A stretch of 10,565 nt of DNA from Microcaldota archaeon (GTDB lineage Archaea > Micrarchaeota > Micrarchaeia > Micrarchaeales > CABMGC01), in assembly GCA_027449585.1 (NCBI GenBank), contig DAIDLJ010000029.1, forward strand, positions 1 through 10,565. The letters run 5' to 3'. Position numbers and translations under genes: made by a program. Positions 1 to 6,725 of this stretch are shown here, one piece after another; position 1 is the stretch's first letter; every line of letters starts with the position of its first letter. The notes under the pieces were generated by a model. The model had not been told where the DNA came from, did not search any database, and worked only from the letters and a program-made list of their open reading frames with translations.

Positions 1-2
1 CC

Positions 3-356
3 AGCAATGACGCCGGCGCCATCGTTGCCTTTGGAGATTCGATTACGGACGGTGCCTATGCGTCCGTTGACGCGAACCATCGATGGCCCGACTATTTAGC
101 AGTGAAGCTCAGCCAGAATAAGAGTTCTGCGCAGCAAAATTTCCTGGCAATGAACAACTCCAACTTTACAAAATTTGCATCAAAATACAGCTGCTATGTC
201 TTTGATATGGGATATTGGTGTACCACACCGCAATTCAAGATGAATACTTGCGTAAACTACATCAAAAAATACAATGGCACCCTTATAGTGGATGTACCTG
301 CGCCGGACAATACCGACAACTTTTCTCTTTATTATTTGCACGGCAATTTTACATGA
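3..356 (+). CDS. Partial, possibly chimeric reading frame with SGNH/GDSL-hydrolase block I
   Basis: The frame is already open at position 3, so the true start lies outside the window, and it runs to a TGA at 354-356. The first ~35 residues contain GDSITDG followed by an R-W-P-D-Y-L segment. This is the block I region of SGNH (GDSL) esterases, where the Ser is the nucleophile. After about position 110 the protein no longer resembles that family: block III and the C-terminal D-x-x-H motif are absent, and an Asn/Tyr/Cys-containing stretch with three Cys follows (SCYVF, YWCTT, NTCVN). By hand count G+C falls from about 58% in 1-100 to about 40% in 101-300. Beyond the TGA the same frame stays open to a TAG at 450-452 and contains one more Cys. 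This could be a recombinant pseudogene, an assembly join, or a genuine fusion. The function of the distal part is not recognised. Confidence 0.45.
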   Translation, partial: SNDAGAIVAFGDSITDGAYASVDANHRWPDYLAVKLSQNKSSAQQNFLAMNNSNFTKFASKYSCYVFDMGYWCTTPQFKMNTCVNYIKKYNGTLIVDVPAPDNTDNFSLYYLHGNFT

Positions 357-477
357 AGATTCAGGTTTGGCGAGTGCATTTTTACTGATCAGTCGAATGC
401 GGATACTTTTGGAATTAGATCCCAAAGTAGTTATATAAAACTGCTAATTTAGACCTTGATGGAGAACGAGTAGAATA

Positions 478-1683
478 TCAGCAGATTATGCCCGTGGGAC
501 ATAAGGTATCACCAATGATAGTTGTGGTAAATGAAGGTGGAAGAACGGTTGTGGTCTGAGGAACCGTGCTTGTTACTCCGCCGACCACAGTTGTGACTGG
601 AGCGCTAGTTGAATAACCACAAGGCGTACCTTGTTCACCTACCTGCGTTATGGGGCAGTCGGTAGTTGTGAAGCCAGTTGTAGTGCCTATTCCTGTTGTG
701 TTGAGACCTGTTGTGTTGAGACCAGTAGTGTTAGAGATTGTTGTTGGGGGAGGAGAGTAGGTGGTAGTGCCAGACATGACCGTAGTTGTAGAGTATAGCC
801 CAGTGATACTGGTAACAGTAGTTGTTGATGAGGTCTGTGGCGCAATTGAAGTGGTCTGGAGGCTTGTTGATTGCGACGGAATTACAAAACTAGCCTCGAT
901 GACGCCGTTGGCAACCACATAGACGGACGAGGATATGGAAGAGGGATTTGAGATGTGTATTCCGGACTGAGTTACCCATCCCTGGAAATTTACACCGTCG
1001 TATGACACAGGCGAACTTATTGAATAAGTCATGTTGTTTATGAAATCGAATATGGAATTGCTCTGATATGGAACTCCGTTTATAGATATATGCCCGCCTG
1101 GAGGGTCGGTCACTAGAAGTACCTGACGAAGTATTATCCTTGGAGAGACATAAGTAGTACTAGTGCCGGAGGTGTTGTATGAAGCGCACTGCCGATTAAT
1201 GCATTCTGAATATTTAATTTGGAAGGCGGGATTGACCTGCGATCCGACAGCAGGTGTGTATCCGGAAAGTGTAACATTGCACGTAACCATCGCACCTGGA
1301 ACTGCGTTTGTAGGATAGCAGCTACCATGGTAAGATGCATTAGAGGATCCAAGACTCTGCAAAACAATGGAATTTGAGGCGGGAAAATTTATTTGCGCAC
1401 CCAGATTATTAGTAAAGACAACGAATGCATATGAATTTAGACCATTATTTGCTATGACCATCTGAAAACATTTGATCTGCGCGGAGATGTAGCATGATGG
1501 CTGTGTGAAAGTTTGCACTAAATTATTGTTAAAAATATTAAGACCCAAAACTGCAAGTATTATCAGGATAAGTAGGATTGCCACTGAAAATGTAGATAGA
1601 TATTCTATTGATGGCTGTATTTTGTCCTCTTTTGCCACCGCCACACCATGTACAGCATTATTGCCTGATTTGTGGGCTGGCAT
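478..1683 (-). CDS. Class III signal-peptide (pilin-like) surface protein with Thr-rich C-terminal half
   Basis: The predicted protein is about 401 residues from the ATG; an in-frame GTG three codons upstream (1692) would make 404. Using the longer numbering, residues 21-32 read KEDKIQPSIEYL, followed by a hydrophobic segment at about 33-52. This fits the archaeal class III signal peptide (Q-x-S-x-E-Y-L), which a prepilin peptidase cuts just before the Gln. Residues 60-185 carry Cys at 67, 75, 125, 138, 164 and 169, probably disulphides outside the cell. Residues ~188-270 look like a small beta domain (DPPGGHISING and a later FQGW), vaguely PEGA-like. Residues ~275-392 are Thr/Ser/Pro-rich with N-x-T sequons and a short NTTGL repeat. 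Four more Cys lie at 346, 358, 398 and 404, the last being the C-terminal residue. I infer an extracellular, probably glycosylated stalked protein, either a minor pilin or membrane-anchored. The exact function is unknown. Confidence 0.75.
   Translation of the reverse strand: MPAHKSGNNAVHGVAVAKEDKIQPSIEYLSTFSVAILLILIILAVLGLNIFNNNLVQTFTQPSCYISAQIKCFQMVIANNGLNSYAFVVFTNNLGAQINFPASNSIVLQSLGSSNASYHGSCYPTNAVPGAMVTCNVTLSGYTPAVGSQVNPAFQIKYSECINRQCASYNTSGTSTTYVSPRIILRQVLLVTDPPGGHISINGVPYQSNSIFDFINNMTYSISSPVSYDGVNFQGWVTQSGIHISNPSSISSSVYVVANGVIEASFVIPSQSTSLQTTSIAPQTSSTTTVTSITGLYSTTTVMSGTTTYSPPPTTISNTTGLNTTGLNTTGIGTTTGFTTTDCPITQVGEQGTPCGYSTSAPVTTVVGGVTSTVPQTTTVLPPSFTTTIIGDTLCPTGIIC
692..736 (-). repeat. 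15-bp tandem repeat encoding NTTGL units
   Basis: Two identical 15-bp units (692-706 and 707-721, reading CCTGTTGTGTTGAGA on the + strand) are followed by a diverged third copy at 722-736. On the coding strand they give three N-T-T-G units, each an N-glycosylation sequon, within the Thr-rich stalk of the surface protein. The two perfect copies suggest a recent duplication. Confidence 0.8.
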
Positions 1684-1714
1684 TGGATACACTACTATTA
1701 CATTAAATATCCTA

Positions 1715-1722
1715 ATTTAAAT
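1715..1722. promoter_or_regulatory. Palindromic TATA-like box shared by divergent surface-protein gene and guaB
   Basis: ATTTAAAT is its own reverse complement and lies between two divergent start codons. On the minus strand its centre is about 26 nt before the GTG at 1692 and 35 nt before the ATG at 1683, which fits a leaderless or nearly leaderless transcript. On the plus strand it is about 25 nt before a TTG at 1744 and 43 nt before the guaB ATG at 1762. A second A/T run (TTAAATAT, about 1703-1710) could also serve guaB. This is inferred from sequence and spacing only. Confidence 0.45.
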
Positions 1723-1761
1723 AGTTAATTGAAATAAACCATTTTGGGGATATGCTTGAAT

Positions 1762-3198
1762 ATGGATGAGCTTAGAATAGGCTTGAGCTACAACGATGTG
1801 CTGCTGGTTCCGAGAAGGTCGGGAGTTGAATCCAGAAGGAGCGTTGACACAAGCACAAGAATAACTAAGAGCATAAAGCTTGGTATACCGCTTATACCTG
1901 CGAACATGGACACTGTCACCGAATCGAGAATGGCAATAGCAATAGCGAGGGAGGGAGGCATAGGGGTAATACATAGATTCATGGACGTGGAGAGGGAAGT
2001 ATCAGAAGTGCAGAGGGTAAAGAGATCCGGAGCGTACATAATAGAGAACCCTTATAGCATAGGAAAAGATGCAACTGTGGAGGAGGCTCGCGAATTGAGC
2101 GAGAAGAACGGCGTGAGCGGACTTCTAGTGGTTGACAAATCGAATAGGCTGCTTGGCATACTTTCAGACAGGGACATGAGATTCTCGAGAAATGACGGCG
2201 AGAAGGTCTCGAAGGTTATGACACCAAGACAAAAACTGGTAGTTGGACGGCCGGGAATAAGCATGGACGACGCACTGGACCTGCTCGACAAGCACCGTCT
2301 TGAAAAACTTCCGTTGGTGGACAGAAACGACATTGTAGCCGGACTGATAACATCGAAGGACATTTACAGGAGACTAAAATCTGAAAAATCTGCAGTGGAC
2401 AGGAAGGGACGGCTCCTTGTCGGAGCGTCCATAGGCACCAAGGGAGATTATATTGAAAGGGCGCAAGCGCTTGCAGCTGCAGAAACAGATATCATAGTCC
2501 TAGACGTGGCTCATGGCCATGCCGAAAGCGTGATAGATGCAATAAAGTCGGTCAAGAAGGCGCTTCCTGACATGCCGCTCGTTGCCGGCAACATTGCAAC
2601 TCCTGAAGCCGTAGAGGATCTTGCATCTGCTGGCGCAGACTGCTTAAAGATAGGCATAGGACCAGGGACGGCGTGCATAACTCGCAGGGTGACAGGTGCA
2701 GGAATGCCGCAGTTCACAGCCGTAGCAGACTGCGCGGAGGCCGCAAGAAGGATGGGCATAACCACTATTGCCGACGGAGGGATAAAGGAATCTGGAGACA
2801 TAACCAAGGCGCTCGCGGCAGGAGCAGACGCAGTGATGATGGGAAGCATATTTGCAGGCACCGATGAGAGTCCGGGATACTTCATAAGAAGGGACAACAT
2901 GAAATACAAGGCCTACAGGGGCATGGCTTCTCTTGGAGCAAACATCAGCAGGAAGAGAATAGATAAGTCGGTAGTCGATCCACAGGAAGTCTTCGACATA
3001 GTGCCCGAGGGGGTCGAATCTTCGGTCCCATACAGAGGTAGTGTGAAGGAGATAGTCTACCAATTGATAGGAGGAGTGCGCTCCGGCATGAGCTATTGCG
3101 GGGCGTCAAGCCTTGCCGAGCTCAGGAAGAATGCGAGATTCATAAGGCTGACAAACAGCGCAGCATCTGAAAGCTACGAAAAACTCGCTGAAAGGTAA
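1762..3198 (+). CDS. guaB: IMP dehydrogenase-like protein with CBS pair (GuaB family)
   Basis: This 478-residue protein has full IMPDH architecture. The N-terminal barrel start reads L-S-Y-N-D-V-L-L-V-P, followed by PANMDTVTES. A CBS-pair insert spans about 95-207. The catalytic loop reads GIGPGTACITR with Cys305 as the expected nucleophile, then IADGG at 336-340, FAGTDESPG at 364-372, YRGMASLGA at 385-393 and VPEGVE at 414-419. IMPDH oxidises IMP to XMP with NAD+, the committed step to GMP. The flap between YRGMASLGA and VPEGVE lacks an obvious Arg-Tyr dyad, reading KRIDK where RY would be expected. An IMPDH-like GMP reductase is therefore an alternative. The start is taken as ATG 1762, which places the conserved LSYNDVLLVP at a normal distance; a TTG at 1744 would add six residues. 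The gene converges on the ATPase gene with a 44-nt gap. Confidence 0.9.
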   Translation: MDELRIGLSYNDVLLVPRRSGVESRRSVDTSTRITKSIKLGIPLIPANMDTVTESRMAIAIAREGGIGVIHRFMDVEREVSEVQRVKRSGAYIIENPYSIGKDATVEEARELSEKNGVSGLLVVDKSNRLLGILSDRDMRFSRNDGEKVSKVMTPRQKLVVGRPGISMDDALDLLDKHRLEKLPLVDRNDIVAGLITSKDIYRRLKSEKSAVDRKGRLLVGASIGTKGDYIERAQALAAAETDIIVLDVAHGHAESVIDAIKSVKKALPDMPLVAGNIATPEAVEDLASAGADCLKIGIGPGTACITRRVTGAGMPQFTAVADCAEAARRMGITTIADGGIKESGDITKALAAGADAVMMGSIFAGTDESPGYFIRRDNMKYKAYRGMASLGANISRKRIDKSVVDPQEVFDIVPEGVESSVPYRGSVKEIVYQLIGGVRSGMSYCGASSLAELRKNARFIRLTNSAASESYEKLAER

Positions 3199-3242
3199 GA
3201 ACATGCAAGCGCTGACGGTATGGATGCAGATCAAGATCGGCT

Positions 3243-4550
3243 TCAATCGAGTGTGCCAAGTCCTTGCATGCCTATCTTAATCAGTGCCTTGCCCGGATTG
3301 TCATAGTACTCCCTGCAGAACTCGTTTATGCTTCTCTGATCCCTTATGCCCAGGTCGTTTAACTTTTGCAGTATCTTTGCTCTCCTGTTCTCTTCCTGTA
3401 TTATCTCCGTTGGCGGCCTTCCGGTCGCTTTTGAGAGGGCGTCCCGATAAGTGACGCTTGGAAGGATGTCAGATCCAGTGCGAGTCTTGTAGTCGTAGGT
3501 ATAGAGGTCTGAGAGGAGCACCTGGTTCTCCACTCCGGATGTCTCGGAGACCTGCGTGATCTTCCTTACAATCCTTCCTTGATCGTTAATCTGAGAGACT
3601 ATGGTGAAGGAGTCCACAAGAGGTATTGTGTCCTTGTTTATGTTCATTGGATCGTGCTCGAGCCTTGTGACGATGTCCCTTGAGGCGTGCGCGTGTATCG
3701 TACTCATCACTGCCTTTCCTATGCTCATTGCTGTCATCATGTCCGTCGCCTCAGCGCCCCTTACCTCTCCGATTATTATAAGGTCCGGCCTCATCCTAAG
3801 GGCGTTCTTGAGAAGGTCCTCAAGACTGACCTCTGGGCTGGTCTCGAGCCTAACGCAGTTGTCCTGCATCGCCGTGTTGAGTTCATAAGTCTCCTCCAGC
3901 ACCACTATCCTCGACTCTGGCCTGAAGAAGCTGAACATCGCATTGAGCAGAGTCGACTTGCCGCTTCCTGGCATTCCGCCGATGAGCATGTTTGCGGGCC
4001 TTATGCCGAGGCCTTCGGCATAGAGCCAGTATCTGGCAGCTAGCTGGAAGCTTAGCTCGCCGTAATTTACCAGATCGATTATGCTATAGGCATTGGGCTT
4101 GAAGTTCCTTATTGTAATATCAGGGCCCAGGGGGGAATCGACTATATTGCACCTTGATCCGTTAGGTAGGTGCACGTCGAATATGTGCCTGTTGGCCACA
4201 CTGCTGGTGGCATACATCTTTAGCTTCTTGACGAACTCCTCGAGCTCCTCCGAGGAGTTTATCTTCTCTTCAACCTTCATCTGGCCGACCTCAGTCTGGT
4301 AGACGAAGATGTTACTTGTGTTGTTTATCATTATGTCCTCTACGTCGTCGGCCAGGTACTTGTCTATCGGTGGAAAATTCTTGGCAAGTTCGACTATCTT
4401 GTCTATCCTCGGTTTGTCGGCAGATGGATCAAGAGACTTGACCACGCTCTCTATGTACTTGTAGAGTTCTGCTTCCTCGTGTATGCTCCCCAGCCTGCCC
4501 TCTAGTCTCTCGAATACCTTGAGCTCGAAGGATGTAGGACGTTCTGTCAT
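3243..4550 (-). CDS. Type II/IV secretion or archaeal pilus assembly ATPase (FlaI/TadA/PilT superfamily)
   Basis: The 435-residue protein is a hexameric secretion-ATPase homologue. Walker A is G-M-P-G-S-G-K-S at 192-199, the Asp box is VLEETYEL at 217-224, Walker B is DLIIIGE at 256-262, and the His box is STIHAHAS at 283-290. The N-terminal domain holds the usual segment before the core (DVHLPNGSR at about 125-133). Such ATPases power assembly or retraction of archaeal type IV pili, the archaellum or adhesion pili from the cytoplasmic face, normally with a FlaJ/TadC membrane partner, which is not in this window. Start ATG 4550 is preceded by GGTG (4556-4559) at 5 nt; a TTG at 4580 is a weaker alternative. 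The C-terminal ~85 residues after the core are charged. The gene sits 88 nt after S5 on the same strand and near the class III signal-peptide gene, which may supply a substrate. Confidence 0.9.
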   Translation of the reverse strand: MTERPTSFELKVFERLEGRLGSIHEEAELYKYIESVVKSLDPSADKPRIDKIVELAKNFPPIDKYLADDVEDIMINNTSNIFVYQTEVGQMKVEEKINSSEELEEFVKKLKMYATSSVANRHIFDVHLPNGSRCNIVDSPLGPDITIRNFKPNAYSIIDLVNYGELSFQLAARYWLYAEGLGIRPANMLIGGMPGSGKSTLLNAMFSFFRPESRIVVLEETYELNTAMQDNCVRLETSPEVSLEDLLKNALRMRPDLIIIGEVRGAEATDMMTAMSIGKAVMSTIHAHASRDIVTRLEHDPMNINKDTIPLVDSFTIVSQINDQGRIVRKITQVSETSGVENQVLLSDLYTYDYKTRTGSDILPSVTYRDALSKATGRPPTEIIQEENRRAKILQKLNDLGIRDQRSINEFCREYYDNPGKALIKIGMQGLGTLD

Positions 4551-4582
4551 TGAAGCACCAAGGATATATAGAATGAACAACA

Positions 4583-4590
4583 GTTAAAAA
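4583..4590 (-). promoter_or_regulatory. Possible TATA-like element for the secretion ATPase gene
   Basis: On the minus strand TTTTTAAC ends about 33 nt before the ATG at 4550, so transcription would begin near 4561 and leave a roughly 11-nt leader that includes the GGTG ribosome-binding site. A closer CTATATAT at 4564-4571 is too near the ATG to act as its TATA box. The assignment rests on spacing alone. Confidence 0.3.
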
Positions 4591-4608
4591 GCATTGCTGT
4601 GCCGCTTA

Positions 4609-4616
4609 CTAAAAAT
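4609..4616 (-). terminator. Possible U-rich terminator after the S5 gene
   Basis: On the minus strand GATTTTTA lies about 25 nt after the S5 stop codon, and a second T5 run follows at 4586-4590. Archaeal termination often uses short U-rich tracts without a strong hairpin. This would separate the ribosomal operon from the ATPase gene. There is no strong stem, so the call is tentative. Confidence 0.3.
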
Positions 4617-4638
4617 CAGTATACGTTGCTGCGCGGGC

Positions 4639-5295
4639 TCACTGCTTTATCGAATCCAGGTTCTTAAGCTCGTTGAGCTTATTGAGCGCCTCGTATGTGG
4701 CCAGGGCCATGTTGTACTTGTCCCTTGTCCTGCCGCTTGCAAAGGTCCACATGTCCTTGACTCCTGCGAGCTCTAGCACGTTCCTTACTGTTGCGCTTGC
4801 CGCAAGTCCCACTCCCCTTGGAGCAGGTTTGAGTATTATCTCAGCGCTTCCGCACTTGGCCTTTGTTATAAGAGGAAGGCTATGTCGGGTCCCGCAGTTG
4901 CATTCCCATGATCCGCATCCCAGGCTCACGGATATCATGTGCTGCTTTGCATTCCTTATCCCTGAGCTTATCGCAGGCTTTACCTCGACGTCCTTTCCGA
5001 CGCCTATCCCTATATGGCCGTTCTTGTCGCCCATTATCACGGTCGCCCTGTACTTCTGCTTCCTGTTGTTCTTTGTCATTCTCTGCACTGATGCAATCTC
5101 GATTACCTTGTCCTCAAGGGTCGGGAGCAGAGCATCTATTATCTCAACCTCCTTTATCGGCTTTCCAAGGGCGAATATCTGCTCTATGCTCGTTATCTCG
5201 CCGTTCTTGACCATCGTGCCTATCTTTGTCCTTGGCTTCCACTCGGCAAGATTTGCCCTGTGGTCCTCTTCCTGTCTTTGTCTTTGGTATGGCAC
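4639..5295 (-). CDS. rps5: 30S ribosomal protein S5 (archaeal uS5)
   Basis: The 218-residue protein matches archaeal S5, a small-subunit protein important for decoding fidelity. The N-terminal part has WKPRTKIGTMV at about 19-29. The S5 dsRBD-like segment covers about 60-125 with GHIGIGVGKD at 93-102. The Cys-containing GCGSWECNCGTRHSLP at 126-141 is usual for archaeal and eukaryotic S5. The C-terminal domain has KPAPRGVGLAAS at 156-167. The start is a GTG at 5295, four nt after the L18 stop, with GTGAT (5299-5303) three nt upstream as the ribosome-binding site. It is the last ribosomal gene of the block here. L30 and L15, which often follow in archaea, are missing at this position. Confidence 0.96.
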   Translation of the reverse strand: MPYQRQRQEEDHRANLAEWKPRTKIGTMVKNGEITSIEQIFALGKPIKEVEIIDALLPTLEDKVIEIASVQRMTKNNRKQKYRATVIMGDKNGHIGIGVGKDVEVKPAISSGIRNAKQHMISVSLGCGSWECNCGTRHSLPLITKAKCGSAEIILKPAPRGVGLAASATVRNVLELAGVKDMWTFASGRTRDKYNMALATYEALNKLNELKNLDSIKQ

Positions 5296-5299
5296 AATA

Positions 5300-5875
5300 T
5301 CACTCTTTTGCTCCGCTTGTTATCTTCCCTTTGGTCTCGCTGAAGACCTTTGCAAGGTTCTCAGGCGCATGCGCGCCGGAGTATGAAGTGTAATGGTTCT
5401 TGTATTTTGCTTCGCTCTTTGACTTAAGTTCTGCTATGTACTTCATGTTTGAACAATTATAAACTTTCTCGTCAATCTGGATGTTGCCGCGCACCTTAAG
5501 GCCCCCGTCTATGCAGCCCTTTGCGAAGACGAATGGTACGCAGTTCTTCACTGGGGATGTAAGCCCGATGTCGAGTATGTGCTCGCTCGATGCCTCTTTT
5601 CCTGCCTTCTTTGCAAGAAGCAGGCCGGTCAGATAGGCAGTAGGCCTGTTGCTCTTTGCAGGCCACTTGTACTTGAGAAGCTCGCTAGAGTCGGCATGCG
5701 CGACGACCTTGTCGCCGTTTGCGCTGTACCTTATGAGCTGGCCAATTATCCTCTTGTTGCTCTTCCTTACGACTACGCGGTCTAGCCCGCTCTTTACCAG
5801 GCCGAACCGTTTCTTGTAGTTCGTGACGGCTTGCTGCCTTCTCCTGAACTTTAAATCTCCCAATGAATTTGACAT
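5300..5875 (-). CDS. rpl18: 50S ribosomal protein L18 (archaeal uL18, L5e-like)
   Basis: The protein is about 191 residues, normal for archaeal L18, which binds 5S rRNA with L5. Recognisable parts are FRRRQQAVTNYKKR near the N-terminus, the long Arg/Lys-rich region, and a C-terminal half with KGCIDGGLKVRG. ATG 5875 is chosen because GTGA (5881-5884) lies five nt before it. A GTG at 5884 in the same frame, overlapping the L19e stop by four bases, would add three residues and cannot be excluded. It overlaps nothing downstream and leads into S5 after four bases. Confidence 0.95.
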   Translation of the reverse strand: MSNSLGDLKFRRRQQAVTNYKKRFGLVKSGLDRVVVRKSNKRIIGQLIRYSANGDKVVAHADSSELLKYKWPAKSNRPTAYLTGLLLAKKAGKEASSEHILDIGLTSPVKNCVPFVFAKGCIDGGLKVRGNIQIDEKVYNCSNMKYIAELKSKSEAKYKNHYTSYSGAHAPENLAKVFSETKGKITSGAKE

Positions 5876-5880
5876 AAGCT

Positions 5881-6372
5881 TCACTTGTATTCTTTACTTA
5901 CCTTCTCGTTTATCGCCTTTACCTCGTCTTCCGTTATCTGCACGCCGTGCTCCCTTAGCTGCAGCAGCAGGTTCGCCTTGGTGGCGTACTGGTTTCCCTT
6001 TACGTGGCTATAGAACTGATTGAACATTGCAGTGTCTATCTTCTTTGCAAGCTTGAGCTCCTTGAGCAGGCGCCTTTGGGACCTGACCTTCTTCTCCCAG
6101 AGCCTTCCCTGCCTTGCCTTGTCGGTTCCTCTCCTCCTTCCGATTCCCCTGCGCCTTCCTGCCGCCCTTGCCTTCTTGAGGATCTTGGACCTTGAACTTG
6201 CATTGTGCTTTGCCTTTACGGCGTATATGCTGCCCTTCTCTATGAGCCTTCTCACATCATCCTTGGTGAGAGCCTTGTCAACGTCCATGACGCTGCCTGG
6301 AAGTAGCCTTATTGCGGTCTCTCCACGGTTCAGTATCTGGGCCGCTGCCCTCTTTGCAAATTTTATGCTCAT
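5881..6372 (-). CDS. rpl19e: 50S ribosomal protein L19e
   Basis: This 163-residue protein is the archaeal/eukaryotic L19e, absent from bacteria, a large-subunit protein with a long basic helix. The N-terminal FAKRAAAQILNRGETAIRLL and the following DDVRRLIEKGSI fit the family. The central stretch RAAGRRRGIGRRRGTDKAR at about 70-88 is the characteristic very basic segment, and the C-terminal third is a charged helix. ATG 6372 is four nt after the L32e stop, with GTGAT (6376-6380) as the ribosome-binding site, part of it being the upstream stop codon itself. Confidence 0.95.
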   Translation of the reverse strand: MSIKFAKRAAAQILNRGETAIRLLPGSVMDVDKALTKDDVRRLIEKGSIYAVKAKHNASSRSKILKKARAAGRRRGIGRRRGTDKARQGRLWEKKVRSQRRLLKELKLAKKIDTAMFNQFYSHVKGNQYATKANLLLQLREHGVQITEDEVKAINEKVSKEYK

Positions 6373-6376
6373 AGTA

Positions 6377-6724
6377 TCACGCGTTCAGGACCTTTATCCT
6401 GTTGCTATCTGCAATCTTCTTAAGCGACTCCCTCTTCCTCGATGAGAGATTGTGCGCAAACCTGGCAGAATACCCAGGCATTCCAAGTACAGATAGGAGC
6501 TCGGCCTGGTTGTGAACGAGAAGCTCAAAGCTTCCATCGGGCCTTGAGTACCTTACGATATCGCTGTTCTTGTATCCGACCTTTGGCACTGGACCCCTAT
6601 TCTGCTTCTTTACTCGGCGCTTATTGTCTATGCCGCGCTGGTGCCTCCACCTGGCCTTGACGCCCTTCCTGTTCGGCGCGCCGTAGTTTGGAACTCTGAA
6701 TTTTGGATTATTTCTCTTGATCAT
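6377..6724 (-). CDS. rpl32e: 50S ribosomal protein L32e
   Basis: With the start at ATG 6724 the protein is 115 residues. It reads MIKRNNPKFRVPNYG at the N-terminus, then a basic stretch (KARWRHQRGIDNKRR) and the PVPKVGYKNSDIVRYSRPDG block typical of archaeal/eukaryotic L32e. It is a large-subunit protein with no bacterial homologue. The frame is open further upstream, but ATG 6724 has a strong GAGGAGG element (6731-6737) six nt before it, and the longer N-terminus would overlap L6 without family support. The gap to the L6 stop is one base. Confidence 0.94.
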   Translation of the reverse strand: MIKRNNPKFRVPNYGAPNRKGVKARWRHQRGIDNKRRVKKQNRGPVPKVGYKNSDIVRYSRPDGSFELLVHNQAELLSVLGMPGYSARFAHNLSSRKRESLKKIADSNRIKVLNA

Positions 6725-6725
6725 T

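Noticed and set aside
180..425. Minus-strand open frame of 81 codons near the left end
   Set aside because: It overlaps the plus-strand frame that has a recognisable motif upstream, and it has no family resemblance or clear start signal. It remains a weak alternative reading of 180-425.
3199..3242. Terminator between convergent guaB and ATPase genes
   Set aside because: The 44-nt gap has no T-rich tract on either strand and no convincing stem, so no terminator is claimed.
4762..4930. Cys-rich stretch in S5 (GCGSWECNCG) as a possible novel zinc site
   Set aside because: The same Cys-containing block is usual in archaeal and eukaryotic S5, so it is not unusual.
4673..5386. Long plus-strand open frame (237 codons) opposite S5 and L18
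   Set aside because: It lies entirely antisense to well-conserved S5 and L18 genes. Its hydrophobic, Leu/Ser-rich translation is what the reverse complement of Lys/Glu-rich ribosomal genes gives. No ribosome-binding site or family match seen.
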